This document shows, piece after piece, positions 27,195 through 40,779 of a stretch of DNA of 64,000 bases. The notes beneath the pieces were generated by a model, which saw nothing but the letters and a program-made list of their open reading frames with translations, did not search any database and was not told the DNA's origin. The stretch is from contig JANVCC010000130.1 in assembly GCA_025345505.1 (NCBI GenBank), forward strand, positions 6,987,125-7,051,124, in the 5' to 3' direction. Numbering within the stretch: the stretch's first letter is position 1; each line of letters starts with the position of its first letter. This DNA comes from Todiramphus chloris collaris (taxonomy: Eukaryota; Chordata; Aves; Coraciiformes; Alcedinidae). The position numbers were made by a program, and so were the translations under genes.

Positions 27195-30156
27195 TTTGAC
27201 ATGATATAGCTTAATATCGATATATTGCTGATCACCTGTCTACACTGCAGCAACAGAACAGACAAGCAAACCCTGGGCTGAATTAAATTTAGTAACTGGA
27301 GGTTCCCATGGCAATGAAGCTGTAGCAGCACTGATTTCACTGAGGGCAAATAAGTCAGACAAATATCTTAATTCCAAAGCGGGGTTTCACAGTCTACCTT
27401 GACTCCTGTACCACCAAAACTTAAAACAAACAAATGTCAGAGAAGAACAAGACAATAATTTTCTTCAGGAAGGAGGAGATCTTCTTTTCCTCTCTGGTGG
27501 ACTTCCAGAGGAAACTGTTATTTCCCAAATCCAACCCACAGGCTCCACTTGAACCTTGGATACAGGTAGTACATTCTATTAAAATAAACCTTTTTCATCT
27601 CTCCCAGCTTTCTAAACCACAGCAAAACAGCTGGCTGTTAATAGTCAAACTTTCATTCAGAATCGTAATAGGAGCATAAGAGTGAGCTGAGGCCTCATTT
27701 TAAAGAGTGCTTTGATCACAGTCTTTGGCAAAAGGGGATAATGTCCTATGTGCCCCTTACACGTACACTTCTTACAATTTCTCTGGCATCAGAGAGGCAA
27801 AGCAAGCTCCCAAAATGAGGACCTGTGCTGCTCCAAACCTACCCGGGACGATCAGCCATGAATACTGACCTCTCACACCCACACCTTGCTTTTCTCTTCC
27901 CCTCTGCAAGTTTATCAATTTCCTTGTCTCATTTAATGGTTAGGGACTGATAGTCCTCCAACACACAGCTCTTCACAGGGATCAAATCCCTAAAACCAGA
28001 TGCCAAATCTGAATCAGAAGCTGATTGTGTCTACCCAGACAGCTTAACTCTGATCACCAGGAGGCACCACATGATATGTGTTGCAAAGTGTGTGTGTGCC
28101 TTGGAGTGTGTGCTTGTGTGTCTGTCAGAGACGCTTTTCATTTATTTCAAATCTGAGAAGCTGCAGAGCTCCAGCTCTGGTCCACTGGAACAGCAACACA
28201 GTACTCGCAGTCAGAGACCTTATGTCACAGTGTAGTTTGTGCTTGAAAGCATTTAGGACTAAAATTTGGGACAGGAGCATCTCCTACTCAAGTTGCTTTT
28301 CTGAGAAAGTGACTCACAAGCCAAGCTTCTGCAAACAAATCTATTCATCATTCTCCAACTCAGACCAGTCACCCGAACTCCCAGTTCTGCTTCCAGAGCT
28401 AAGCTCTTTCTTTTTTATTTACTCTTCTCAACTTTCTGTCTATAGGCACCTGTTTTTCCTTTCCTTATCCATTTATAAATAAGGGCAGAGAAGGATAAAA
28501 AGGGGGAAAAAAAAAACCCCTAAAATTAATAAATTAAAAATAATGAAAAAAAATCTTAAATTGGTCTTTAAGGAAAGTTCTGCCTGCTTTTAAGGAATGA
28601 CTGCTGTAAAGCACACACAGACTACCACCTTTTATCATGTCTCAAACAGCAAAAGCTCTCTTCCTGACTTTCTTCTGTTCGCCTACTTTCTGTGTATAAT
28701 CTTTCTAACCTTTTCTAGGACATAAAAAGAAGAGGGTGTGTATGGACATGCTTTGGAATTCAAATCTGTGGGCTAGAAGCATGACTTCCATGACATTCCC
28801 CTAAATTTAAGGAAAAGGGACAAGCAGAGCTAAGCATGAAACAAGATCATCTGAGCTATTTCATTTAGCAAACACAGGACCAGAATTTGCAAAGCCACCA
28901 GAAGGATGCTTTACTGAGTTTTAACATATTTTAAACCCTTTGTAGGATCAAGGCCTCAGTCACAAACCAAGAGGATATCTCCCAACTAGGTTGGTTTTTG
29001 TGTTGGTTTTTTTTTCAGCTTGTTCTGAAATGGCAAATAAAAGATAAAATCCTACTGAATAATAATCTATTCTTCCCGAGTAAATAACGTATTCACCCCT
29101 GCCATGTAACTTCATTTTGATTCTGTATTACTACATGAGGATATCACCAGTCTCACATAGACTTAGATTTATTATTGAACAAAACCCGATATTCTTGTCA
29201 GATTTTAATAAATAAGAGTTTGAGAAAAACAAAAGCCTCCCGGCAAGTGCATTACAAATGGATTCATGAATAATTTAGCACAGCACTTTTTATTAACTTT
29301 CTCTAGGTTAATCTTCTCACAAGGCTTGTCCACACACAAAAGTCCTACCTTCAAGTACGGTGATACAAAACCATTACACTGCTTGACCCAACCCTTTGCA
29401 ATATTTTCATGTAGGGTGTTCAGAGTGTAAAGCAAATGTTCAGGACTACCTAGATAACTCCTGCAGAGAAACAAAAACGCACAAAGGTAGAACAGTGTCC
29501 TCAGAGCGATGCAACTGTCCACATGGGAATCTATTGTAACGCTCATATCAGTAAGATAAAAATTTAACGACCCACACATGAATTTAATTTTCCTGTGTAG
29601 ATAGGGCCTTAGCTATTTAAGTTACACTGGTAGTGTAATTTCTATTAAATTGTGGTTTAAACTGCAACCCTCCAAAATAGTGGGGAAAAAAAAAAAAATC
29701 ACATGTTTTAGATTGGCAGCCTTAGCTCCATTGGAAGGTGAGACAGGAAAACCTGGTGCCAGTACATCAACAGCATGAGGACAGCGTTAGCTTCCTCCAG
29801 CAGATGAAAGGGCAGATGAGGAGTCATCACCCCAGTGGCCCGCATGGTTCTACTCCCAGAACTTGCGGAAAAGGCAGGCTGCCTTCCGGGGTGTTCACCA
29901 AAGGGCTCGCAGGTCAAGGGGGTGATTATGTTACAGTATATGGAGCAAAGGAAGTTAATCTGCATCCAGAGTGTTTTCATAACTGAAGAGGCTACAAACA
30001 CCCAACACACTCAGCTGCAGCAGTTTGGGTTGTAAGGACAGACAAGCACCACTCTTACGGCAATTAATGAGAAGGAGGGACACTTCTGCCTTGGGTTCAG
30101 ATTTTACCTGAGATACTGCGGTCCTCTTTGCAATGATTTAGACATTTAGTAAGCAC

Positions 30157-30209
30157 TATTTTATTTTATTTTATTTTACTTTATTTTATTTTATTTTATT
30201 TTATTTTAA
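30157..30209 (+). repeat. (TTTTA)n microsatellite
   Basis: About ten TTTTA units with one interruption (ttttac). Confidence 0.95.
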
Positions 30210-31853
30210 TCCACAAGAATAAGCAGCAATCCAATAACGATTTCTGCTGGTTTGTGTGTGTACCAACACCACTTATTGTCAGAGATATGGCCCAGATGTC
30301 TCAACCTGCACCTAGTGCCTGCTGTGGCCATGGAGGTAAGAGATGCCTTCCAAGTCCAACTACCAGCTGCGGTAGGAGCAGTGAGACAAGGGGCACATTG
30401 GGCTGCCCAGTCCCTCCTGCAACGTCCAAGCACGTCGCCTCCCTTTCCAGCATTTGCCAGGGACACCCCAGGAATGCAGATTTCTGTTCTCAGATGTAGC
30501 AAATCAATCAGCTACTTTTAATGCACAGGGCCAATGTAGCATTATTCTTTCTGTGGTGCCAAGATCGTTCTGGCCACACCGCATGGTCATCTACAGCTGA
30601 CAGCATCCCCCAGGTCCTGGAGCCACGCATGTGCTCTCTGAGCAAAGCCCACAGCAGTATTGCCTTGCTGCACAGGAAAAGATGGGAGTGCACACACAGT
30701 ACATCATGGCAAAGAGCCATATGTTTTTGTGTAACACCCATACGGGAAACACCTGCAAACCTTTCACCTTGTTTATAGTGATGCTGTCAATTCACAGAAG
30801 ACTTTGATCTCCCTAGCTATTATCAGTCCCATGTATTACAAACACATCATGTTCATCATAAAACACATATATGCTGTTAGGCAATAAACAAGACTTTGTT
30901 TTCTATGCTGCAGTCTGGTAAAGTACACAAAGATCATCTGGAAAGCTAAATGAAAGCAGAAAATTTTATTATCTCTATCTTCCTCAGGGAAGAGCAAAGA
31001 ACAAAGAGCCAGGGGGAAAAAAAAAAAGGAGGTATGCAGTGACAAAATTTTCTTTGGACACATAAATAAGTCCTTGGTCGCTCTACCTCTTTTGTTTAGA
31101 GACACCCATTCAGTGCATGCAAAGAAACACAAAAATGAATAGGGCACTGCTTGTTTAAAACATGACTGAAGCCTGGCGTTACTTGCTTAATTATTTCAGA
31201 GGTCAGCAAATTGATTTGTCATGAGCACTGTCCCCTTCCAGCTCTTGCAAGCAATTCAGACTCTGTAGGACTCTGCAATATGTAACAAACAGCTGTAAAG
31301 CCCAAAGCCATTCTTCATTGAAAGGGTAACTTTGGGCTGAGAGGAAAGGATGGAACAAAAAATTGTCAGGTACTGTGAGTCCTATTATTATTTGTGATAT
31401 ATTAGAAGCTAGAGGCCTCCAAGGTCCCCAGGCCCTAATTTGGCAGGAGTTACACATAAGTAGAAGGCTTATTCTAGGCCTGTGGAGCCTAGAATTTAAA
31501 TAACCTGGAGTGACAAACTGGGGAAAACAAACAATGCCCTCCATTTTCCATCTGAGGGACTGAGGGACAGGCAGGGATGGAGGAGACGGAATTGCCAGCT
31601 ATCACCTATTCTTTTCTCTGTTGATAGCCTGTGACAACAGAAGTCCTCAGCTGCCATGTACACCTGGAAAGACCATACCAGCTTTCTTTGGGAAGACTGC
31701 TGGAAAGCCAGGAGCTAACTCCATGCCACTTCTCCTGCATCCCAGGCCATGACTCTAGCTGGCAGAGTGCCTTCCTAGGCTATTTTTATAAACCTCTGAC
31801 AAACTGAGTATCTCTGGATTAGCAAACTGAGAAATGCACATTATGACTTAAGG

Positions 31854-31874
31854 AAAAAAAAAAAAAAAAAAAAA
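31854..31874 (+). repeat. Poly-A run (21 A)
   Basis: A 21-base A run followed by an A-rich stretch. No retrocopy was recognised upstream of it. Confidence 0.9.
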
Positions 31875-33895
31875 GGAAAAAACAGAAGCAACAACACAAA
31901 AACAACCGCAACACCCTAGAAACAGGTGAACTTGAAAATGAAGCCCTGGTAGGACTGAGCAGTCTCAGGCACAAAGAAAAGTTCCAAAGCAGAGCTCTGC
32001 TGACACACACACACACACGCCTCAGCCAGAGACTAATCCAACCCATTGTGTAAATTCATCAAAAAGAAGACTTGGCCACAGTGATTTCTATTTAAGAATA
32101 AATTGTCCCTTACTTCCTTTTTTGACAAAGTATGCTTCTTTTCATGTCGTGAAAGCTTTAAAATAAGCATATAGAACTATTAATTTAATTCCTGCCTGTA
32201 TTAAAAATATCATGTAACGAGATGCCCCGACGCTCGCGCGCACTTTCTGCACTGCTCTGTATTGCTGTGCACCCACCTCTTTGTCCACATACCCGGGATT
32301 AAAAATGCTATCTTCTACATACCAAGAACCTCTGCACTATCTCAAACTTGCACCTTGCCAAAAGACCTCTGCTTTCTGACATGCTTAAGAAAGTATCAAA
32401 AATGGAAGAAAATTCCAGGATTATTTATATTCTCCTCGCCACTAAAAGCATGGCTATTTTTAAAGGACTTTCTCCCATGTCAGGTGCAGTAAGAGACTCA
32501 TTGTATGAAAGTAATATATTTAGGGTTGACAATAAGGAGGAGGGCAGACTGAGGACACTACAAGGGACCGAAGTGGTAGAGTCTTTCAAGTATCTTACAC
32601 CAGGGTGCAAATGAGATCTATTTCTGAGCATCTCTAACCCCAGCTGGGGTTTAGCAACTTGAGGGTGGCACACACGTTTACTAATCCCTTCCCCCTCCCA
32701 AGTGAGCAGTGCAGGAGACACAGACTCTGCATGGCTGTGCTAATTCATTCATGAAATGAAGTAGATGACATTTACCCACATATAAGGAATGACAGGGATT
32801 AAATTAAGCTCGCAAAGTGCCATGAAGAGAGAGAAAAAAACACCTCTGAATTATACAAGCATATTTGGCAATCTATGTCCATTTGGTTTTCTGAGAAAAT
32901 CTGAGTCCAGATCCAAGTACAAAAACTCATGCCCACGTTCAGGAGTTGGGAAAGGAAGTAGCAAAGGGTATGGACAGGGATAACGGGATCGTTTTCTTCC
33001 TTGCTCCAGGTGGGCTGTAGAAGAAGGCAGGCGCCAGGGCAGCGTGTAGCCGTGGGGTCCCAGGCTATACTCTGTGGCAGCTGGAAAGCTGCCACTTCCC
33101 AGAGCTGGTGAGGTTTATTTTTATCCTGGAAACTGGGCTTAGATGATTGCCACCACCGCCACTGCTGCTCCGCGTGCTTGCATCATACTGCTAGCGCTGA
33201 TTAGCTACATCAGTATTCCACTTCATTAATGCGAAATGGAAGCTGTAAATAGGGTACTGCTTTTATAGGATGCTATTGGATATGAGGAGCACTGTGATAT
33301 TAATAAGAAACCAGTTGCTCTTCCTGCCTGGGTGTGCAGTGCTATTGCTACCGGGTGATGCTGAAAACACCCATAGCTCTTCACCTTGGCAAGAGTGCCA
33401 GAAGAAGGTTTCTAAATCTTTTCCCATGGTGTTTCCCACCAAGCTTGGATTGTATTAGTCTGTGTTTTGTTACCCATGTTTAGACTGTGACATTTTCACC
33501 AAGGCTTGTTTTGTCTGTGCTCGTTAAAGCACGGTATGCCTGACTGACCTCATGTGATGGTGCAGCAGACGTTTCCTGTGGGTTTCAGCATTTTTCTGTG
33601 CCTGGCCTTTCTGTGGGTTTGTGAGACATGGTGTGAGAGCAGTCTCATCTCGGGCTCTTTGCACCTAATTTGCTACCAAGTACTCCTTTGCCATACCTGA
33701 GAGAAAAACTATCAGGTTACTATTTCCAGAACACTGCATTATTATTTCTAATGAAGCGTACATCTGGGAGAAAGCAAACTTTCTGCTCATCTCCAAACCT
33801 TACTTGCTACCATCTACACACTGTCCATTTGTATGGATTTGTATGAGTCAGTTATATTCAACAGTGCTACCTATTTTCATCAGTTCTGTGAAAGA

Positions 33896-33913
33896 AAAAA
33901 AAAAAAAAAAAAA
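33896..33913 (+). repeat. Poly-A run
   Basis: About 18 consecutive A after gtgaaag. No retrocopy was recognised. Confidence 0.85.
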
Positions 33914-36900
33914 GACTACAAGATGGCTGAGAAAGATAAGGAGACAATGTTATTTGGGATAAACAAGGGCAGGTTTTTCTTCATCTCTTTTTTTCCATAT
34001 AAGGGAGGGAGAAGGATATGCTGAGGTCTTATCCTGATTTCTAGTCAGAGGCTCTAAGCAGCTTCTCTTGAGAGAAAGGTAAGCAATTGCTGGGAAACAA
34101 CAGGCAGTATTACCCCAGAAGAAGATGAGGGATATGACTGTGATGGTACATCAAATAATGTGGCCAAGAGAACACACAGAAGGGAAGCGTGCGGCACAGG
34201 GCTGCTTTCTAGTAACGTGGAGAGGACCCATCTGAATGGATGGCCGTGAAGCCAGAGAGGATCCTCAGTGTCCCAGAAAGCCAGAGAGCATGCATGTGTC
34301 ATGGTGCAGGCTCCAAGGAAAATTTGGCATCATGGAACAAAGAGCATATGTGTGACCATATGGAGAAAATGAAACAGGAAGGAGGTCAAAGGATTTAAAT
34401 ATAATTTGTGATACTATGACATTGCAAGATATGCAGGCTATAAACCAGGTTGCCTATAATAAAATCACAAGTGTAATAAAGTTGCTAGTTACACAACCAT
34501 CGCTAAACTCGATATAAGCAAACACACTTCACAATGACTAAAACAAAACCACTATGATCTGACTTCTACCTCTCATAAAGCATTTCTGAGGTTTGTATTC
34601 TTTTTCCTCCCTGAGACTTGACATCAGGGTACAAAGAAAAGCGATCCGTAAGTCTGCATTTGTGCAGCCTTCATCTCATATATACTTTACACATCATGGC
34701 TAGGACTCAAGTGTGACTACAGTTTTTCACATCTCCTCTTTTTGTTGGCCATTTCAGCCCCGGAGGAAAGAAAGGGCTTTCAGAAAACACTGAGTATCCC
34801 TATCTGCTGAAAAGTCACGTCCTCATACATATCTTCAAAAGAGGCATTCAGAACAGAGACATTCAAAATCAGTAGGCTGTTTCTGTTTGGTTTAATTCTG
34901 CACTTTATATTTGATTTCTTCGTAGGCAAGACAGCTCATGTGCCTCCTGTAAATACGATCAGCAGTGGTGGACAGTACAATATTTTATTTTTGCATGTGT
35001 CTGATATACACATATACATAATTTTCTTTCAGTCTACTTCTTGCTGGCATTTTGATATAAATCAATGAGAGAATTGCAATATATTGCACACCATCCCTTT
35101 TTATTCTTTTGCTCTGTTTATGTTAATGCAGATGCATGCACCTCTAAAATAATACGGTGTAGATATTAGAAAATTTTAATTCCTTGATGATAGCTAGGAC
35201 TCAATATACTGACTTTTTTACTCATAAACATAACATGATGAAACGAGTAAGCCAAACTGAGTTTGGTGTTACTACACATTCATAGGTCATTTTGTTGAAC
35301 AAAGAAACAGGACACTTCACCTTGGTCATGCCTACCAGCCTGAAGATGTCTGAAGTTTAAACAAATGAAAGCAGGGTTTCATAAGTGGGAAGCAGTGGGC
35401 AACCCATTAGTCAGGTTTGCATCCACTGCAGACGCAGATCCCCACCAAGACTGGACAATTTCACTTAGGCAAGTAAAGGTTTGCCACACAGGCCACAAGG
35501 GAGACAATCACTGGGACTGCTTTTCTTTCTCGATCTGCCTTAAAACTATATGTTGAAACAAAGAAAAAAAGGATAGTAACCACCTACTGAGCTCCTGGGA
35601 ATGTACTTTTTTATGCTATAGCATACAAAATGCACAGAAGAAAGATTCATTTTTCACAATCCTTGCATACCTATGGCAATGTGTACTTTTTCTATACATT
35701 CCCAAGATCTACATACACACATATACACAAAATCATTTAATTTTGTTAATGCATTATTAAATGCACACTAAGCCCAATAAAAGTCATTCCCCAATGCTTT
35801 ATGCATTTATCATGAAACGACTAGCAAATTCTTTACAATAAAAATGCTAGCCGTACACATAACCAAACTAAATTATCTTTGGAAATGGCTAATATCTGAC
35901 CATGTGGAAACATTAGAAAGCAGGGCTTTGTTATAGGACTAGAATGAAAAAAAGAGATGTATTTTCTTACAGAAAAACTGCAATGATAAAAATATTTTTA
36001 ATAGCAAAAACCATCGCAGCTCCAGGAAATTTTCCTGAATCAATTCAATCTGTGTTGTGCCGGACTTAAAAAAACCCATTAAAAATAACCGTGATAAATT
36101 TCCTAACCTCTTTCAGTGCACCACACAGAAGACAAAGGAAACTGCAATTCAACAGAGATAGAAAAGAAAGAAAGAAAAGAATGGAAAAAACTGATAGCTT
36201 GTGCATCAGTGGCAACATCCTCGCTAACAACGGGCAAACCTGCACCACAAAGGGTGAGAGGAATAGGAGTGATGTGTACAGCTGACAACGGCACTCCAAA
36301 GTAATGACTTCCAGGAAAATCTGCTGTTACAAATGGACAGCACGCTGCTGAGAAGCAGTTGAGTCACGACTTTCATAATACAGCAAATTATGTCGGCCTA
36401 AAAATGGACATACTGAAAAAACAGGATGTATATGGCTCTGGCAATGCAACTATGGGGATAACATCCTGCAAACAGCTAATATGCTCACCTGGTTTAAATT
36501 ATTAAACCTCACTGAAATTCATGCACATTCAGGGATTTTTCCTGACATTTAATGCGCAGTCACAAGGCACAGATCAGGTTTCAAATAGTAATGTAAGAGC
36601 CCTACCTAGTTGACCTGTTTTCCACTTACCACTTCGTACATGTTACCAGTTGTAACAAACACACTTTTCCTGCTCCCTTGTTTGGGGATATGAACCACTT
36701 TATCCTGAAACAACCCAAATCCTTGAGGATGGCAGAGTGCATTTAGCCCTCTCCCCTTCCATGGACGCACACTTTCACCACAGAACAGCGGGTCCAGTTC
36801 ACCCACCTCTTTCTTCTGACAGGCAGCCAGGGTGCAGCATATCACACTGGTGCTGGCACCCATTTCCCACGTGAGCATTGCACACGTTTGAGCTCTCTTC

Positions 36901-37323
36901 ACACATGCATTAAATGTCTGTCCTGGGCCCACATCTGGCTGCCCGGGAACACAAGTGAGATGTAGACTCAAGAATTTCTCCTCTTCGACTTGACCACAGC
37001 TGCTTGGCTAAAGACCTCAGAACTCCTGCAGACCTGCCTCATTGCTGAGTTGTCTGAATAAATGTTATTGTCCAACACCGCTTTGCTAAGTTACTCCCCA
37101 AACCCTCTGGACCTCCGGAGTCTACTGGAGCAGTTTCCCAGAGCCCTTCCTTCTAATCAGTTGAGTGTACATTAAACACCACCAGCTGTAGTTAGGATTT
37201 CCAAGAAGAACATTTCTGAACCAAAAATTTCATTTTTAATTGCTCACAGTCTACCTAGGGAAAAAAAAAAATAGGAGAACAAGTACATTTGAAAGCAGAC
37301 CTTCTAAATATACAGGTATTGGG

Positions 37324-37385
37324 GAAAGATCAAGTGACTTGATCCTCACACAACGACAGAGGCATAGCAGAGATACAACCCACTG
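37324..37385 (-). mobile_element. Possible MIR-like SINE fragment
   Basis: gatcaagtgacttgatcctcac, then agaggcatagcagagatacaaccc, resembles the reverse complement of the MIR core (ttaagtgacttgcccaaggtcacac...gcagagccgggattcgaaccc). It is short and diverged, so this is a tentative by-eye call. Confidence 0.45.
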
Positions 37386-39433
37386 AATCTATTCATAACT
37401 CCTGTAAATAAATCAAAAAAGAAAAATACAAGCACAACTGTAGGATGAACCATCACTGAAGTAAATATATTGATCTATCAAAAATGATTGAAGACTGACA
37501 ATAAAAGGGTTATAAATGCTTAGAAGAAAGAGAAAGCAAAAACACAAAACCAGCCCACTGAAAAACTCCCACCTGTATTCACAGGGAGAAATGGACTGGA
37601 ACAATAAAACACAATGGCAGTGCCTGTACATCTTTGATAGCTGCCCCTCCCAAAAGCTGGAGCAGTCTTGCTGTAAACCAAGCAAATAAAAATGTAAATG
37701 CACGAGCAATTGTCTGGGGGATTCAGATGCTTCATGTCCTGTAGGCAAAGAAGGGGGAAAAGGCAGGAAAGAGAGAGAAGGCACCACTTTTAATATTTGC
37801 AATTATTGATCCCCTCACTTGGAGCCATTGTAATCCAGCAGAGACCTTACAGTTAAATATGCAACCCTGCCTGCACGGCTGCCAGCAACACCCGCTTGCC
37901 CTCTGACCTCAGAACAATCCGCTGCTTCAACTGCCCTGGCAGGAGGTGGCAGGAAGGGACAGGCTGCGGATTTTGGAGGTGCCAGCCGGAGAGAATCACC
38001 TGAACGGCTGCCTGCAGAAATCCAGTCATCGAAATGGCAGGTTCAAAAGAGCCACGGGATGGGGAAAGAACGCTGAGCACAATGCCCAGAGCAGTCCTGA
38101 GTGTAGAAACACAGCAGTGTATCAAAGGGGTATCAGGGGCTACTTGAAGGCTTACGAACTGTGTATTTGTTTAAATATTTTGCTAAGGAAACAAACATGA
38201 GGAAAATTATGGTAGTTTCACAAAATTGATTCTGTTCTTCACTATTGATGGAAATCCAACTGTGTTAGTTATTGGGCAAAAGCAAATAAAAAGCTTCTGA
38301 CACGGGAGAAAAGCTGAGTTTGTAGTAAGTTTATGCACTTCAAGTATTAATCTTCTCATTTTGCAATACACTTCTCTTCCTCAAAAAGCAGAACTTATTT
38401 TAATAGAAAATAATTTAATATTTAACGGCTAATGGATTTCCACATGACATTATGTTACCTTTTGACCTATTTTAACATTTGCCTCTGTGCTGCACTTGTA
38501 GACCTACTTTCTCTTTCTCCTGCCCCATGCATAGGTTATTTCCTACTGGGCCAAATGGACAGCCAGCGGACATATAAAATTGTTAGGCTGCTTTGATAAC
38601 ATTTTACTTTGGTCGTTCACACAGAGTATTCCATAAGATGTTCCACGTGATAAAAGGTCCCAAAGAACCAAGATCCTCTCATAATGTCACTTTGAAAGAT
38701 TCAGCAGCAATTCCGAGAGTCCTTGCCAAGATCCTTTTTCAATAACATAGATTCCAACATTGACAGAAAAGCTTGGTTTATTGCTGAGTGATAAAATGTC
38801 TACTGCTAACCCTTACAGAGTCAGAACATTGGTCCCAACTCACTCCTTTTTCTGTAAACTACTTTAAGATGTCTGGATACATCTTAAAATTTGCTGTACA
38901 AAACCTAATTTTATTCAATAGGCACCACCATCCAAAAATCGAAGTCATATAACATGAGAGAGACCTAAAAATGTGGGGTCAAGATCCCCAAATAGTCACA
39001 GCTCTCTCTATGCCTTTAACCTTTAACAGAGTTACTCTGAATTAGGCAACAGCTTAAAGGTCCAGACCACTACCTTTGTTTATGTGGGGGGAGAGAGAAG
39101 ATTCTGGGACAAGAAATGATTAGAATCTTAATAAAATTAAAGTAGAAAAACCTACCGTGGAAGTACACCCCTATAGATACAGTAATTGCTGGATGAGATG
39201 GTCATTTTTTTTTTCTGATGTAGATGGTGTCATTGCAGAACTATCATGTCTGTGCATGGGAGGTTTTTTAGCATCACTATAGCTGCTTAATTATACCAGT
39301 ACAATTTTATCAGTATAACTAAAATAAATCCTCCTTCAAGACAAGCCTTCAGGTTTAGCCACCAAATTTAATGGAAGGAAAGAAAGATTCACAATCACCA
39401 GGGTGATTGTGGCTCAGATCATTCCATTCTCCC

Positions 39434-39720
39434 TGTCCTGGTTTGAGTGAGAACAGAACCATCATACTCCCCAAGCAAAAAAAAACCCCAAAAAAACAAC
39501 AAAACCAACCAACAAACAAAAAAGGAACAAAATAACAGCTGAAAACAACTTCTTCCTCCACAGTGGAGTATAGTTTTGCCTATTGCCTGATGAAATCATA
39601 CCCAGTTCACTAGCAGCAGAAGGTCTGACATAAAGCAGACTCTCTAGGGAAGGAAGAGAGGTAGTTGAACTGAGAGAAAGGGTAATTTGAAGACGGTGCC
39701 AAACCAACAAAGAAAAAGGA
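39434..39720 (+). mobile_element. LTR-like sequence start, possible degraded ERVL LTR
   Basis: TGTCCTGGTTTGAGTGAGAACAG resembles the 5' end of avian ERVL LTRs (TGTCCTGGTTT...), in plus orientation. An A/C-rich low-complexity stretch (about 39478-39530) follows, then anonymous sequence to about 39720. I could not find a matching CA end or a target duplication, so the right boundary is a guess. Confidence 0.4.
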
Positions 39721-40744
39721 AATATTTTGTTCCCCCTTACTACTAATAAAACATAGTAGACTCAAATTGATCCCCAGACTAATAAGGTAGAGGAAAAACT
39801 AAAACCTATATATGACAAAACAATAAAGAAGTAATGAAGAGATTTATGGAAGTACATAAAAACCTTGAAATGACGTAAAAATTGTCAGGTCATGTTACTG
39901 TTTTCAGCTCAACATGGGTAAGAAAACCAGGAAGGAATAAAACTTAGAGTGAGAAGGTAGGATAGCATAGGGCTGAAGAAGATGGAGAGAAGATGGAGAG
40001 AAATCTAAATCAGAGCAAACATTTAGAGGAGAAAAAAAAATAAATAGAGCAAGCCCATAAGACAAGGTTGTCATTGTAAAAAGAAAAAAAAATCAGAACA
40101 AACCCCAGAGCCAACAAAGTGGCGGCACCATTGAAGGACAACAGGCAGCAACTGAAGGGAAGTGCCTCCATAAATACCCGGCAGTGTGGTCATCCTCAAA
40201 AGAGAAAATTGACTATTTATGAGAAACTAAACAAGAGACATACCCAATCCATCCCTGTGCAATACTTTGGTGTCCTAAGGGGCAGAGACCCCACAAGGTC
40301 ATGTCTAAGGACTCCTCAGCATGGGGAGAGATGGTCTAACCAGCATCTGCATCATGGTGCTCTTAGAAGGTGGGCATGCGAGGGGACAGAGGCATGGATG
40401 CTCCACACTGTGCTGGGCTTGCAGAGAATAGTGACATGAAATGGACTGCTGATTTGCAGTTTCTTCTCTGTATCCTTGTTCTCTAGCCTCCAGTGGGGGG
40501 TATGTGGGGAAGGGAAATCCCTTTTGCTAGATGCTTCTTATGGCATGCAAGAAAGCAGTCACAAGTTGCTTCTAGATTTCCTTGGGCTGCCACAGAGAAA
40601 GGTAAACTGTCAGTATGAAGACACCTGGAGACGCAGTAACCTGACTCTCCTGTGAAGTGTTTTGTGACCAAGGAGGGCAGGAGTACCTCCTGAGTTGCAG
40701 CATTAAAGTTGATCTCCTTCAAAGGCTGGGAAAAAAGGCAAGGG

Positions 40745-40779
40745 GACACACACACACATACACACACACACACACACAC
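40745..40779 (+). repeat. (CA)n microsatellite
   Basis: About 17 CA units with one T interruption (cacataca). Confidence 0.96.

Noticed and set aside
30206-30778. Cluster of overlapping frames in GC-richer DNA
   Set aside because: Frames are open on both strands at once and carry no domain; low stop density explains them.
40119-40439. 106-codon plus-strand frame
   Set aside because: It starts at a GTG, with no homology, splice or promoter evidence; consistent with chance.
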